In this document: piece after piece, positions 23,213 to 38,100 of the stretch
How positions within the stretch are numbered: the first letter of the stretch is position 1
How the letters are laid out: every line of letters starts with the position of its first letter
DNA from: Bagarius yarrelli
Taxonomy: Eukaryota; Chordata; Actinopteri; Siluriformes; Sisoridae
NCBI GenBank assembly: GCA_005784505.1
Contig: VCAZ01000050.1
Location: forward strand, 620,001-684,000
Length of the DNA: 64,000 bases
Reading direction: 5' to 3'
Notes under the pieces: model-generated
Seen by the model: the letters and a program-made list of their open reading frames with translations, nothing else
Database searches by the model: none
What the model was told of the DNA's origin: nothing
Made by a program: the position numbers and the translations under genes

Positions 23213-25573
23213 GTAAGGATGTTTTTCATTCCCATGATGTTTCCTACATATCTAATGATCCGTTTGATCGAGATTAGAGAAATCCACTCCTACCAATGGA
23301 AGCAGATCATCCAGATGACCACCTTCACTAATTCATTAATACTTCAGAGAAAGATTGGGTTATGTACCTGAGTATTCAAGGTAGATCTTTATAATATGGG
23401 ACAAAAATATGGATTGGAGATATTCGGCATATATATTTATACTTTTATATTTTATATATGTTTTACGACTCCTACTACGTGAGGGTTTTTTTTTTGTTTG
23501 TCCAAATAAATAAAAAGAAAATAATAGTCCAAACCAGACCGATAACACTAAACGTTGCTTGTTGGTAGGTTTTGGTGGTGTGTCTTCCCTCATATTGTTC
23601 CCTTATTTAATCATTTGGCGTTTATTCTTTTTAAATATGGAAAAATTAAGCAATTATGCAGTTAAGTGAAGTAACTATTTACCAATTCCATATGAGTATT
23701 ATAATTTTTTTTAAAAGATATATTTCCAGGCATTTTGCCTTTATTGATAGGACAGAGATGAATCAGGGGAGAGGGGGTGAGCTGGAATCGAACCCGGGTC
23801 ACCGGCGCACAACAGCGCATGAGTGCCGATGGCGTGTGGGTATATCTAGCAGGATTCAGGTGTTAAACTCTTAACTAGTTGTAAAAGTAAATACTACATT
23901 TGTTTAAATGAAGAGCAACTTTTTATCACCATCAGTGCCATTGACAGAAATCTTCGCATCCTGTTCTTCAGGAAATCTACACTTTTATGTCGACAGTAAG
24001 TGTGAAGGGGAGTGTGAGAAATCCTCCACAGTTAAGTGCGCTGAGCTACCGTTGTGTTTAAAAGTAATCGCTCGGTCGTTAAGGTGTTGGAATGCTGATT
24101 GGTAGATGGTGGGCCACCGCTGGCCCCTTAAACGTATGTAAGTCACCCCGGCTAAGAGTGTTTGTCAAATGGCAGAAATGTAAATGTTTGTATTCAGCAT
24201 GTGGTGTGATGCATCTTAATATCTAACCCGAAGCATATGGAAAGGAGATTCATGTGCAGGGCATTTCCACACAATCACCTTTGACCTTGGGGCCACCCAG
24301 AGTGCTGCAGATTCCAATAACTTGTGTTGGAAGTCAGTCAGATGGTAAAGCGAATTCCTTAAGTTTGACAAACAAGCTTTGACGTTTAATTTTTGAGGGG
24401 AAAGTTTAACCCATCATGTTTCTTCTGTATAACTTCCTTCTTTTTATTGAAAGCCACACAGTTTTAGGCTACTGGTTAACTCATAACTTGTTTAACATCT
24501 TGTGAAATCGTTTTTTTTTTATTGCTGATCCCAGGTCATCTTGATTTAGCTGATGTATGTAGAACTGTACACTAAAAGACATACCACTAAAAGACGACAG
24601 TTTCACAATTACCGTCCTTTATAAAGTCCATTGACATCGATAAGATATTTTATCAAATATTTTAGTTTGCACCGATTCACACTATTTGTTACTGACCTCT
24701 TTTTCTGGTGAAAGTGTTATAAATCCATGGCGTTTTTAACACCATCCAGTGTGTTAAAACCTCTGCTTCTGCAGCATACCTTAATATTTGTATTAGGAAA
24801 GAAAAAAAAGCAGTTATGTCATGTATCTTAGGTGTAATCTGATTTTTAGGCATAATTAAGCTATTAAAATAATGTGCTAATGTGCTGTTACATGTGGACG
24901 TTTGCAGAGGAAAAATTGTAGCTTAAAGGTCCAGCTTGTCAGACAAGTTTAGAATTAATCAAAACTGGGTGGCGCGTGCAGTGTATACATAGTGTGTGTA
25001 TACACTGCATTTTATACACAGTGGTACCTTGACTCTCGAGTGTCCAAACTAACGAGTTTTTGAGATAAGAGACATCTCTCAGCCGTTTTATTTTTTTTTT
25101 CTTCCTCTTTTTCTCTCTAAAATTCGGTTTACGAGCCAGCTTCAGACACCCAATCGTTAGTTGGCGTAGCGAACGCCATAGTGTTTTTCCTTTCTCGGTC
25201 CTGTCTCGTCAATTCTCAACACTCCACTCCAGTTGGCTTGTCAGCGACCATTAAACGACACAAGTAAAAGAAGAAGGACACGGTGGCTATCACCCGATAG
25301 CTAGTCAGACATGCGCGGTAACAAGTGGAGTCGTCTGATCTCCAAGGTTAAACCAGTTTATTGCAGTACATTCTATTGTATTGTTTTTTTTTATACATTT
25401 ACAGAATTTGGCAGACAACTGAGTCCAACACCTTAACAACTAAGCCACTATTTCCCCAATTATACAATATTCGTTATTTCTAAATACATTTTTGCTGTGT
25501 TTTTTTGGGGACCCGGAAAAATACTTCTTATTTCTCTGAACGATTGCCGAACGTCTGCTGGTCTTTTTGTAAT

Positions 25574-25656
<83 letters not shown>

Positions 25657-28642
25657 TCATCACGTAAGCGGATTGCCTTGAATTCTGTGCTGCAGTGAGG
25701 AAAATCAATACGAAATAGATAAGCGTCCTCTGCATGTTCCACTGTATTCCTTTAGATAATGTCCGATGGCGTGTCTTGTTTTGCAGCATGCGTGACTAAA
25801 CGTTGTGCTTTAGCATGTTACAGACAGCCGCAAACATTCATGTGTCCGTACAACGCAGCTCATTCATAAACAGCAGTGCCAGCAGGGATAGATTTCACAG
25901 CTGCTGAGCAGTCTGCTACTTAATCATGACAAATAAGAGAACAGTGAAAGAGGGCGAATAACCGGAACACCAGTGATTTCCGAGCGACCTATAAGCTCCC
26001 GTTAGACTTGATTATAAATCATTAAATACGTTTAGCTGGAAAACTGTGGGACTAATATTGCAATCACATCCCATATAAACATAAATTAAGCATTAGTGGG
26101 TTTTTTATATAAACATGGAGGCAGTTAAGTACCAAGTAGACGATCTGCAATGGATAATAGTTTTCTCCGAGGCTTTGCTCAGTAATTGGTAGGCTTATGC
26201 TGTACATGGTGGAAGTCTTCATCACTGGGTAATTTTGAATGTTCTAAGGTGTTTTTTTATCTATTAGAATGGTTCTGCTTTTTTTTTTAGCAGGTCATAT
26301 CAGTAAAGCACTGGTAGGGAACGGGTTTGTTCCGGTTATGTTGGTTAGGCTGCATGTGCTGGGATTTCTCTGTAACTTTCAGGAAGTGAAATGTATAAAG
26401 AAATGTTAGTGTAATCTGTTAAAATCATGCCGTTTCACTTACTGTTCTCAAAAAAACATTTATTTTTGTTCCACCACAGATGTTTTCACATCGTACCTTA
26501 AGGGCATTTATTTAGACTGGGTGTTTCTGTCCATTAAAAAAGAGAGAGCAATGTTTTGTCCTAAATAGACAACACAAATGTTTATAATCATTATTAACAT
26601 TATCAGTTTTTCTACTCTTATACACACAGTCAACAATAAAAAAACTGTTGACGAATGCTTTTGCTGTTGAAATAGACGTTTGATCTCATATGACTTCATG
26701 TAACCCCGTCACCTGTGTAACCGGTCTGGTGCTGTCGCGCAGGCCTGTAATTAAATACCTATATATTAAAAACGAAATGTATTTATATAAATAAATGTAT
26801 AAAAAGAATAAACTTATGCTTGCTACATATTTACAAAACTGTTTGTAACGATCGTAATATAATAGTAAAAGTGATTGTCTTGATTTATGTATTAAAACAA
26901 GTAGAACTTAATATTTTATCTAATTGCTTAAGCCAGAAAAAAACTGATTTGATCGTTCCTATAATCGCTGATTATTCGACTATTAAAATAATTGTTTGTT
27001 GCAGCTGTAGCGGACACCTACCTATGATTCTTTTCTAAATTGATGCCAGACAGTTGACGTTGCCCGATACGGTAGGATTTCTGTTTATGCTGTGGTAAAT
27101 CTGCTTCAGCATGACCCCGGGGACTATATAGTCTTCAACCGAGCGCTCGACTTTATTTGGTTAGTGATGAGGTTGGTTTGTTAAGTGACCTTGTTGTGAC
27201 TTTTAAATGGCATATTTTACTTCATTTATACATATTATGTCTGGAAAACGTCCCGCGGTGTGTCCTTCTGGAGAAAAGAAGAGAAGAAATACAGTATGTA
27301 TTGACTTATGATATTTGGAATTCTGGTTCTGTTTTTTTTGGAACATAAGCATATCGTAAATCGAGGATTTTCTGTATCTGAATGGTGCGAAAGTGCATAT
27401 TGATGTGATGGACACAGACAGTAATTAATGGACAATAAGTAATGCAGTTGTATGTGTTATTACAGAACAATAAAGTGCAAGTGCAGATTATATAGTATAG
27501 ATGAATAGCAAACAAAATGCCTGCTTTATGCTCCATATTGTGTAAAAAAAAAATGCAAGTAAAATATATACAATTTTTCTACTTTTAATTAAAGATACAC
27601 GACATTACAAAATCCCCAAAAAATAAATATTAAAAAAAACATCTTAAAAGTTTTTCCCTTTTTGTATATCACTCTGTATGTATGTGGCTGTTAGTTGTTT
27701 AAAGGACTGATATAAGCAGATATAAGCCGTGTTCATGTGCTGGTAATGTTACTGTCTTTGAGTCCAACCTGCTTTGACACTTTGTCATGTGTGAAGGGAA
27801 ACGGGGCTGAATCTCGTCTGTTCCTGCGCCTCATTTCGCAGAAACTTTGGAAAGATGCCATAATTATTTTAAGTTGCATAATAGTTCACTGTTAATTAAC
27901 GTAGATGTTGAAGTCATTAAAAATGTTTCATTGGAAACTATTAGGGTGAAACACGTTGATCGGATTGAGTATTTCCTAATGTCAGGATTAGATTGTGCGA
28001 TTAGAATTAGATTGCGAGAATCAGAGAATAATGTCAGAAAATAGATTTCATTTCATGGAAACAAAATGAAAGTCTTAAAATAAACTCGACATTCTGTTTG
28101 GTCATAAGTAGTAGAGAAGTATATTGTAGTTTTAAGATATATTGTTAAAATAAAAACATTTGTCTTTATCAGCAAAGAAGCCATAACTACGGTGGCCCAG
28201 GTGGCGCATTTCAGTTGTTGCGACTTAATTTTGTGATTGCTTTTTAAAATGTTGCGTTATGACTAATATGATTCCGCTATGGAGCATCGTCTTAATACCC
28301 GCACTTACAACTTTGTGCCCCTCATTTGTGTGTTCCCACCGTGTGTGTGCAAGTGAATTTGCACACACACAAGTGGTGAGCTTTTCCGCACTGCCTACTT
28401 GTTCCCTTAATGCACACTTTCTGTAAGTGCGGGTGCAAGTGGACCTCGCTTAAGGATATTACCCAGAATTCATCTTGTGGTGTGATGTTTTAAACCAGTG
28501 AAGAAAAAAAAAGACAGAAAAGCGGAGTGGTGTTGGGGACTTTGGGGAACAGCACAACAAAATGGACAGGGATAGAAAAAGTTAAGTGTAAATAAAAGTT
28601 TATTCACTTAATTATCATTTTCAGCAGCAATACAGCGCACAG

Positions 28643-28674
<32 letters not shown>

Positions 28675-31600
28675 TAGTAATGTCGCGCCTTAAACCGTCC
28701 CAATTTAGCATGTCAGCACACTTGGTTACCTTGTGTACTTATTAAGTAAATAACGCACTTCCAAAATTGCACACTTCAGGGAACACCTTAGGGCGTAGTG
28801 TGGGTGTTGGGACATGGGACTATGTTGACCCGTTCTTAATCCATTCACAAATGATAGTGGTAGCCAGGGAGTGTGTGACTACGGCTGTCTGTCTCTCTCT
28901 TTCTCTCTCTCTTTATTTCTCACACACACACAGTAGCACAGCACAGTGGCTCTTTTCTTGTGCATAGCCTCTTGCTACTCAGTCTTGGCTTGGCTATATT
29001 AATAATATTGTCGTGACATATAATTTCGAAACATCTGGAAAATGATTTTTCTCCGACAGAAACGTCTACAGTTGTTTAAGAGCATGTAAAGTTACATTTA
29101 GCCTCAGTTGTATGCAGTTGGACATGGATGTAGCAGCTGCACAGGACTGGAGAAGGGAGAAATGAGCTTGGCGCTGCTGCAGATCCATGGGATCAAGCCA
29201 AAGATTGAGTTGGAGTCGTGTCAGTCATGTCAGGAGCGGCACATGATAAAGATCCAGCAGCCGGACGGCTTTCCTTCATGACTGCGAGTGGGGCAGGGAA
29301 GGTTGCAGCAAAAGATGAACCCAGTGTAAGTGTGGCTTAGATCAGATATTGTTGACCCTATTAAACTAGTCTAGAACATCTGGGCTTTCTTTACTGTGGT
29401 TAAACTCGCAATGCCTAGGGTACAGACTATTTTGATATTGATAAATCAGTATTAGTATTAGTAAGTAGCATGGAATGTTTTTGTTGTCCTGGTTGGGTTT
29501 TTCAGCATCATTGTTTATAGTGTTAGTAATGGTAGTTAGTAATTAATAACGTAGATAAATAAGTGAAGTAAATTACGCAGCTTGGTATAGTTATAGTAGT
29601 GGAGAAAGGATTTATATAAAACCCCTAGCAGCTGAGTGTTAAGTAATATTTTATACGAGTATAGTAAGAGTTGTTATGGACATTTCTCTCTCTCTCTCTC
29701 TCTGTCTCTCCCCCTCCTTCTCTCCTGCTAAAAATAACTTCCTTATGCTGCATTTAATGTTAAAGATGTCGTAGCAGGTTGTTTGCTGTAGGATTATGTT
29801 GCTGTTTGGCTTTGATTACCCAGGAAGCATGTCGCAGATTTGTATATAATAAGTAATTAAAAATAAAAAATGACTGAGCATAGTGTCTTTAAAAAATATT
29901 AGAAAAACTGCTAAATTACTAAGAACGTGTGACGGGCAGAGCGTGAGACAGGCAAGGAGATAGAGAGAAAGAAGAAAGACAGACAGACAGACGGACAGGG
30001 GGAGAAACATACACAGACAGACAGATGGGGGGAGATACACAGACAGACGGAGAGAAAGAGAGGAGGGAGACGGATGCACAGCGAGAGAATACAAAAAAAA
30101 AACCCTCAGTCATGTCTCAACAAGTCCAGGTTGAAATGGCTCCCTGAAGAATGAGTTTTGTGGTCAAACAGGAAAAGGTTCCCTTTTCTAGTGTGCCACC
30201 CAGCAGAATTCAGTAAAGATCGCATTGATATATGCCCCAATTTTCCGTAGAAATGTTTTCAAAAATAATGTTTTGGAAGTACAACTAAAAATAGCCTTTT
30301 CGGCCATATTTACACCGCATGTATCAAGTTGCCCAATTTTTTTTCCTACAATGTAGCTCAGATGGGATATGACTCATGATCATGTAAGCAGGAAAAAGAA
30401 CTGGATTCCGATATTTTCAGATCGGTTTCAGTCCTCAGTTGTATGTGAAAATAAATCGGATATGAATCGGATACGTGCATTAGCGTCTGCCAAGTGAGCA
30501 GATATTTTGTTTTACCGGTCAATACAAGTTGTACGTCATTTGATAAGTGAGGCGCATGATGTCAACTCAGGTGGAGACCAACAGCGATATATAATAACTT
30601 ATTAATTGATGCTGCATTCTCCCAGGCTGCAACAAGGACTTTGCCTAAAGGGACCATTGTTTTGACAAGCTTTATATGAGGTGGAGGAAAGCAAAATTCT
30701 GAATGATCATGTCGTCTTCCATTGATTATCACACTATTTTACTTTCTTTTCCGATCAGTATGTCTACCTTGGGTTGTTTTGCTGTGAGAACTGGAAATGT
30801 AGATATCGGAAAAGCGTCAATTTTAAACGATGATGTAAGCGGGTCGTCAAAAAAATTGAAACTGTCTGGCGCTGCGGCGTGATTGCGGTATTAGGCAATA
30901 TGTGAAATCTTAAAAACATGCCAGAAATGAATTCATGATGGCGCAGTGAAAGCTACTACTTATCAAAAGTTAAACGCTTTAATTAGACACTGTGCTAAAA
31001 TCAATGTTTAATACATTACTTGGACATGAATGACGGAGGACCTTCAGCCTGAAGTTGTTCTTGCATAAAAAAACGTTTAAAAAGACACACACTGCTGTTT
31101 GTGCTGTCTCTCATGCATGGCGTATCAGCCTGCCCTGAGGAAAACAGTCCCTTGAAGTGTACGTGTATCTATGGGGAGGAAACCCTACATGTGCTTCCTG
31201 TTGCTCATTGATGCCCAAGGCAGTAGACAATACCACACGGATTTGCTGTCAGTAGCAGGCTTAATACTCTATGTACAGCAACAACAAAAACACAGCGCCC
31301 TAATCTTTACAAAAGACTCAGCTTTCTCATAATGCACACTTCCCCTAAACAGTAAACTACAAGTAATTCATATTGTTTATGGTGTTTCACCTGACAACAG
31401 TTTAAAAATGAAAGTGGCACTAAAGGAAGTCATGTTGATCACCTTTAAAGAGAATAAGGACGTGTGCTAAAGGTCATGACTTCTGTCACAGGTACAACTG
31501 GTACAGTTCTGAGTCTATTCATGCATTGTTTTAATTTAAGGCAGGTGTAAAACGTGCTAAAAGACATTTAATTAAAGAGATAAGATTACAGGGGATGAAG

Positions 31601-32034
31601 TAAATGTTTATGATTAAACCGTTTTCTTATTATATGTCGGAAATATATAACAGGGTTCCTATGCCTCCTGGAAATCCTGAAACATTAATCACCAACTTAC
31701 CAGTTCTGGAAAACACGTGCAAAATGAGAAAACCTGGTGCTGGGAATTAATTGCTTGAATATTTTTAGCAACATTGTCTGGTGAGCTCATACCCAACCTG
31801 TACAATAATGATTTAACGAATCGAAGATGACACATAAGCCGTGCAAGAAATGTTTATGTTGTTTAATCTGTTTGGGACAATTGCTTTTTTGCAAACATTT
31901 TTAGGATGCGTAGAAGGTTTTATTTAATTGTATTATTTGGAGATGCAGTTGGCAAAAATCCAAATGGGAAAACTTAATGAGAACAGCCAGTTGTTATAAT
32001 ATGTTGATCATAATAATGTTTATTATCAGAAGCT

Positions 32035-32127
<93 letters not shown>

Positions 32128-35100
32128 GTGCATTTCTTATTTTATTAAGTCTTAGCCATAATTTGTCCTTTCTCTACTTCCGGATAGAGGGATATATGTC
32201 TTTAGACTGCAAATCTGTGATCCATGTCTTCTATTTCTGTCATAATTCAGTTTCAGTGTTTTGAACATGTCCTGGAAAATAAACTCTGAAAAGGAGTGGG
32301 AACCCCTGTATAAGCATCGTCACCGATTTATTTATTTATTTTGTTAAATGGATTAGGTTAAAAGTGTCAAAGTAGGAAAGGTGTGTTCTTGTGCATGCCT
32401 GCCAGAATTAGGATGGTATTAAATTAAATCAGACTCATCGCAACTGAGATATGAGACATAGGGCAGCACGGTTTTCCAGGGCTACATGATCATTTGCATT
32501 TTTACGTCAGTTTTACTTTGGTGCTGAATTTGCAATGTGGGATGAAAGAGAAACAAACAAATCAGGAAAATATTTTTTTCACATTTGTGTATTATGTTTA
32601 AGCAAATAAAACGAATAATTTGATGTGGTCGGGATTTGACTAAACAAAAGTAGTTTGAGCTATTCAGTATTTACAAACCGCAGGTTTTTATAACACCATA
32701 CAAATTAGAATGATTTAACACACACACGCACGCCCACACACACACACAGTGTAGTAGAGCTGCACAATATTGGAAAAACTGACGTTTCTATATTTAGTTT
32801 TTTTGCGATTATATATTGCAATATGGAAAAAAATATTACCAGAGCACTTAAATAGCACTATTTGGAAAGAATTCTTTACTTTAGAATGATCGTAGTGATG
32901 TAATGCAACTGTGTAAAATATATCAGACAAATTATAATTGTAGATCAATACAATAGAACAAAGACGTAAAAATTTTATACTCAATAAAAGCTGCTTGGAG
33001 GCGGTTTTTCATCATAAATCTTCACCAGTGACAGTCTAAAAGCTCCGACCCTCACACTTCATTCACATTCCTTTAGTCTGATATGGCCAGTGGATAACGA
33101 TGAGAAATCAAACCATGAATATCCTTGACTATTATTTTAAAAATCACGTTGTTAAAATTATTTAGTGGTGGGATGTGCGCCCACTATTGGACTGTACATC
33201 AGATTACATATACAGCAAATCCAAACCGAAGGACCAGAATAAAGTCCCAGTTGCAAGAATCTAGTAAAGGTAGAGTTTTGTGGTGTCGTTTGTGCAGACC
33301 TTATATAGAAAGCACACTTTCCTGTCAGCGCGCAGGACATTTATGCATGCACCACCACACCACCACACCAGCGCCACTTCCTCTACACAGACGCAACTTT
33401 TCTCCCACCTTAATTTAATCATTGTTGGGTTATTTTAAGAAAGCCTGCATGTGAAAAATGTAAGCAGACTGGAAATGTTGAAAAAATATTTGAATAGCTT
33501 TACCCTGCCAGTGTTTAGATGTTTTTTAATAAGTAAAAATAAAGCCAGAAACCGTGTGTAGACACGTATAGAACAGTACTGAAATATGGAATTGTACTTT
33601 TAATTCTATACCGATGCGGCAGCATCAGCTTTCTGTGCTCGTCAGTCTAGATATTATTCAAAAATAAAACGGAAACTGCTTACACTGCATAACGTCCTCG
33701 CTGCTTATTTCCCCACTGTCATATCTTTTTCTTATTCTGTCCTTTTGCTTTAACGATCCTGTTTTATAATTTGTTCTTTTCCTGTACTTCGACCATCTTG
33801 CACAGTAAAAATCCATTCGAAGCCGTGGTGTGTGCTTCTCTTACATTTTTTTACTTCGGAAATATTTGGAAATGTTCTGTACAAGCCACTGTATCTGATG
33901 ATTTAAGCTTCCTTTTGGCTCGTATGTTATCTAGTAGCCTTTAGCTTTTGTTAGGTTTTATTGCTCCATATGACTGTTCATTATTCCGCACTCCGGTTAG
34001 AGTTAGTTCTCTACACTTCTATTAGAGTTTGCATTTCTTATTCGAGTTAAAACAAGCTTCTGTTCTATTGCACTAGATGGTACCATGGAAAACTAGACCG
34101 GACCATTGCAGAGGAGCGGCTGCGCAAGGCCAAGACACCGGGCAGCTACCTGATCAGAGAAAGCGACCGGAGGCCTGGCTCATTTGTGCTCTCCTTTCTT
34201 AGCAAGACTAATGTGGTCAACCATTTCAGGTAAGCCTGGTTATATAACCCGTCACCGCTGAACCGATAAGTAATAGCTAGTTAGTCAAAGCTATTTATTA
34301 TCCTTTTGGAATTCAGCTTACTTACTAGGCTGTCATACACATAGAATTTCAAAACATTATGAATTTTCCATGCCAGGCTGAAATTTTCTAAATTCAAAGC
34401 TACGTTGAAGTGTTTTTTTTTCCTTTATGTTTTTGTTGAAAGTGATAACCGAGAAGTGAAAGTATGAGTAAGCATTAAAAAGGCGGGTGTCAGCTCTCAC
34501 ATGAACTCTCATCCTCCTCTGCAGCCTGTTAAAATTTTAACAAAAACAATAACTAAAGAAATACTTTCAGTGTTTATGATTAAAAGTGTCACTGCATGCA
34601 TGAAACTTAGACCACCGGAAAACTGGGTTGTATTTAAGTACGGTTTTATTTATGCTTTTAAGTATTTCTTAATTCGAGAGCTCCTGCGTGCGGGTGCGAA
34701 TCTCTAGGCACCTCACTCTTCAATACCTGCGATTTGATTCTATATGATTATTGATGCATCTTTTGTTTTGATACAGATTTTCTTTTTTTCCTAAAGCCTC
34801 TGTATCTGTAATAACCCATAATATAATAACTTGTATGATCTTTTATTAATTAAACAAATGGGAGTGATTCGGCAAGTCAGCAACAAAGTGTGTAAAAATG
34901 TTTGTTCTCTGTAATTCGGTAACGGGAAGTATGAATGAAATTCCGACGGACTTCATCCGCCATTTGTGACATCATGTCAGAGCGGCACAAATTTTAATTT
35001 AGATAATGTTAAACACTTGTGATTAGTGGTGCAAAGGATCACAAAACTCACGGTTTCGGATCACATCACGGTTTTTTAATTCATTGATTGGATCAGTTTT

Positions 35101-38100
35101 CTAATCGGCAAAAAAAGGGGAAAAGACAAATGTAATTTGCTTTGCATTTATTACAAGAAAACTTAAGTCAAATAACTTTGATCTTAACTAAAATAACCCA
35201 ATGGCAGATATGGTTTTAGCAAAACTGTAATTAATCAATTACAAACTTAATAGAAGTTTTAAATAAAATATTCACTCCTCTGGCATTAAAGTGTAACGTG
35301 TAAAACAAACTGAGACCTGAAAATGGACTTAAACTTAGAATGACATTTAAAAAAAAAAAGATGAGGGTCTCTCAGCAGTCGCCCTGTCACCTACTGGAAG
35401 CTGTACTGTGGCCAGTCGAGCTTCCGTCACTGCATTTACTCGGTTTCTGGCATCATCTGTGGTCACACTCTTACCATTTACCCCCGACAGACGTGCTTAT
35501 TGCTCAAGTCTGTGAAGCTGAAATGCTCTCCTACATGTGATTTGCATGATGAGGGCGGCTTTTTTAATCTTTTCTGCTCCTCCACTAGCCATCGTTAACT
35601 GATTAACATGCCCCGGCCACGTGAACACAACTGCTCCGTGTAGTTACGAAAGTACTTACAAAAAGAATATCCGTCAGTAAAAGGGCCTGTTATTCTACAA
35701 TATTTAAAATGAAAAGACAAATTAGCAAGTTTAGAAAGGAGCAATAATCCGCGGGGCAAGTGCGAGCTGAACCCTGAGTCGTAATCTGTAAAGATCACAG
35801 ATCAACTGCGATCCGTTGCACCGCTACTGATGTTAAACAAGTGAAATTTAATTACAATGAACCATGTTTGTTTTCTTTGGAGTTGAAAAGTGCCGCTTCG
35901 CCGTTTTCCTCCACTTCCTCAAAAGACGAGTCTCTCTCTCGCATAGTATCCGTACAGTAGTTCACTTTTCAAGTTCTTTAAATAAATACATTGTTCCTTA
36001 AAGTTAAATAGTATATAATTTCGGAGAAAGCCTAAATATTCTCTGTGTTTTCTTGCTGCAATCGTTCATCTGTTATGTGCAGGCCACAGCCTGTCCGGGC
36101 GCCACACTGTCAAGCGTTATTAACATTTAGAAATACAAAATCAATTTTTGCCATTTGGGAATCGATTCAGAATCGTCCAGGTTCTGCATCACAATGCAAC
36201 TAAGAACAAAATTCCCCCCACTCTACTCCTGCTCACTTGTCATAAAATGTAACAGCGTCTGAGTCGTGGGTGTGTTTTTGTTCCAGGATCATTGCCATGT
36301 GCGGGGATTATTACATTGGTGGACGACGGTTCTCGTCTCTTTCAGACCTTATTGGTTATTACAGCTACGTGTCTTGCCTACTGAAAGGTGAAAAGCTGCT
36401 ATCACCAGTTGCTCCACCAGAGGTAATGCTACTGCCTCTACTGCCTCTAAGCTACTTTACAACTTAGTGCATTAAAAATATATTTCTGTAACCTTTTCCC
36501 CCCCTTCAATTATTTTAGTCTTTAGACCCAGTTTCATATAATGTATTAAATGTTTGTGTTTCAGTAGATTTCTGCTGACATTAGCTTTGTGTGTATCTTT
36601 TCTTTAAGCCTGTGGAGGACAGGAGAAGAGTAAGAGCCATCCTTCCATATACCAAAGTGCCAGATACAGATGAGATCAGGTATATTGCATCAATACTTAT
36701 GGAAAGCTGTGTAAACCAGATCATTATGCCCACATTAGTTATTTTGCCTTGTGTTACGTTACACGTAGGTTTATGTAACATACTTTATCTATTTTCATTT
36801 CATAGCCAGGAAATTCCAAAATAAACTAGAAATGCACTCAAGTCTTGCACGACTCAAAGCACTTTTGTCCGTCGCTCTGGACAAAAGCATCTGCTAAATG
36901 CTATAAATGTAAATGTTATGTCTAATTTAAATGATTTAGCCGTACAGATTTTTTTTTTTAGATACAGTATATTTATCTGATGTTTGTCCTGGTTACACAC
37001 CACAAGATTATTCTGTCTGATTTTGGGACAAATTTCTCCACTGTTGACAATCCTGGGCAATGTCCCGATTATGTTGGTGATTTTAAAGATTGTCTTATTA
37101 AATTTTCCTGTGGTGTGAGGTGTGTTAAGAGTGACTGAATCTGCTCGGAAGAATGTCTGAGGCTCTCGACGGCGAATCGGAAATATTTACCATGATCGGA
37201 AAATCCATGTGTGTGAGAGGACAAACACCTCACATCACACCCCATAGGAGCAAAACAGTTCAATCTAGCATTTTTTTTGCCCTCCTTTTTGTGGTCTCTC
37301 ACATTTTGTGAAGAATATTATAATAAAATTTTCTTTTCTTTTTTTATTAATTCGCACTGTGTAAATCTGCCTCTTTTTTTTTTTTACCAGTATTTAATGA
37401 TTTCTGACACCAGTCACTGTCCAAATTGTCTGTTGTGTTCCTATATGAATTACTGTCTCTCTGTGTCAGTTTCCTTAAAGGAGACATGTTTATTGTTCAC
37501 AATGAACATGAAGATGGATGGATGTGGGTGACCAATGTCAGAACAGAGGAACAGGGCCTAATAGTGAATGATCTGGTGGAGGAGGTGGTGAGTGTCTCTA
37601 TCCTTTAACAATGCTCTAATAGTTGTCCCATGTTATCCTCTTTTTCCCCTGATTAAAAGAGCTCCAATAAAGACTGGGTCGCTTCTTTTAGTACCGTTGT
37701 CTTCTGAAGTGATACCATGATTAATGGCTGCCTTTGTTTGCAGGGACGAGAGGAGGATCCCCATGAGGGCAAAATGTAAGCCACCTCAGGGTTTTATCTG
37801 TTTTTATTGGAAGCAGGCTATAAAATGAATGTGTGATGAAACCACAGGCTGGCAGTTTGTTTAGGGAAGCGGGTCATTCAGAAAAAAGGATGATCACTTT
37901 TATAATATAGGCTAGGGTTTGTGAAGAGGCCACTTTGTTTTAAATAAGTACTGCTCCTGTAAATTTAGAACCTTTTAACCAGATTCAGGTTTTCTACATT
38001 GGTGGAAACATTTTTATTCAGAAAACACATTCATGTTGTATTGGGGCAATACAATATTACCACGTATTAAGTTAAAAGATACAATTGTCCTTATTACTTT

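Larger units (their letters stand above)
23213..34076 (+). other. rasa1: rasa1 intron 1 (10.9 kb)
   Basis: The phase-2 intron runs from gtaagg to a 'ttctattgcactag' acceptor. It contains the repeats listed separately, several MITE fragments, a dense microsatellite set and one candidate alternative first exon at about 29100-29325. Large first introns of signalling genes often hold enhancers; none can be named here. Confidence 0.9.

Noticed and set aside
25440..25789. Minus-strand frames of 100 and 109 codons with Thr-His repeats.
   Set aside because: They only translate the (CA)n strand of the TG microsatellite.
29940..30075. Regular CAGA/GAGA units suggesting a CRISPR-like or tandem array.
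   Set aside because: It is a degenerate purine microsatellite with no fixed repeat and spacer lengths, in a eukaryotic intron.
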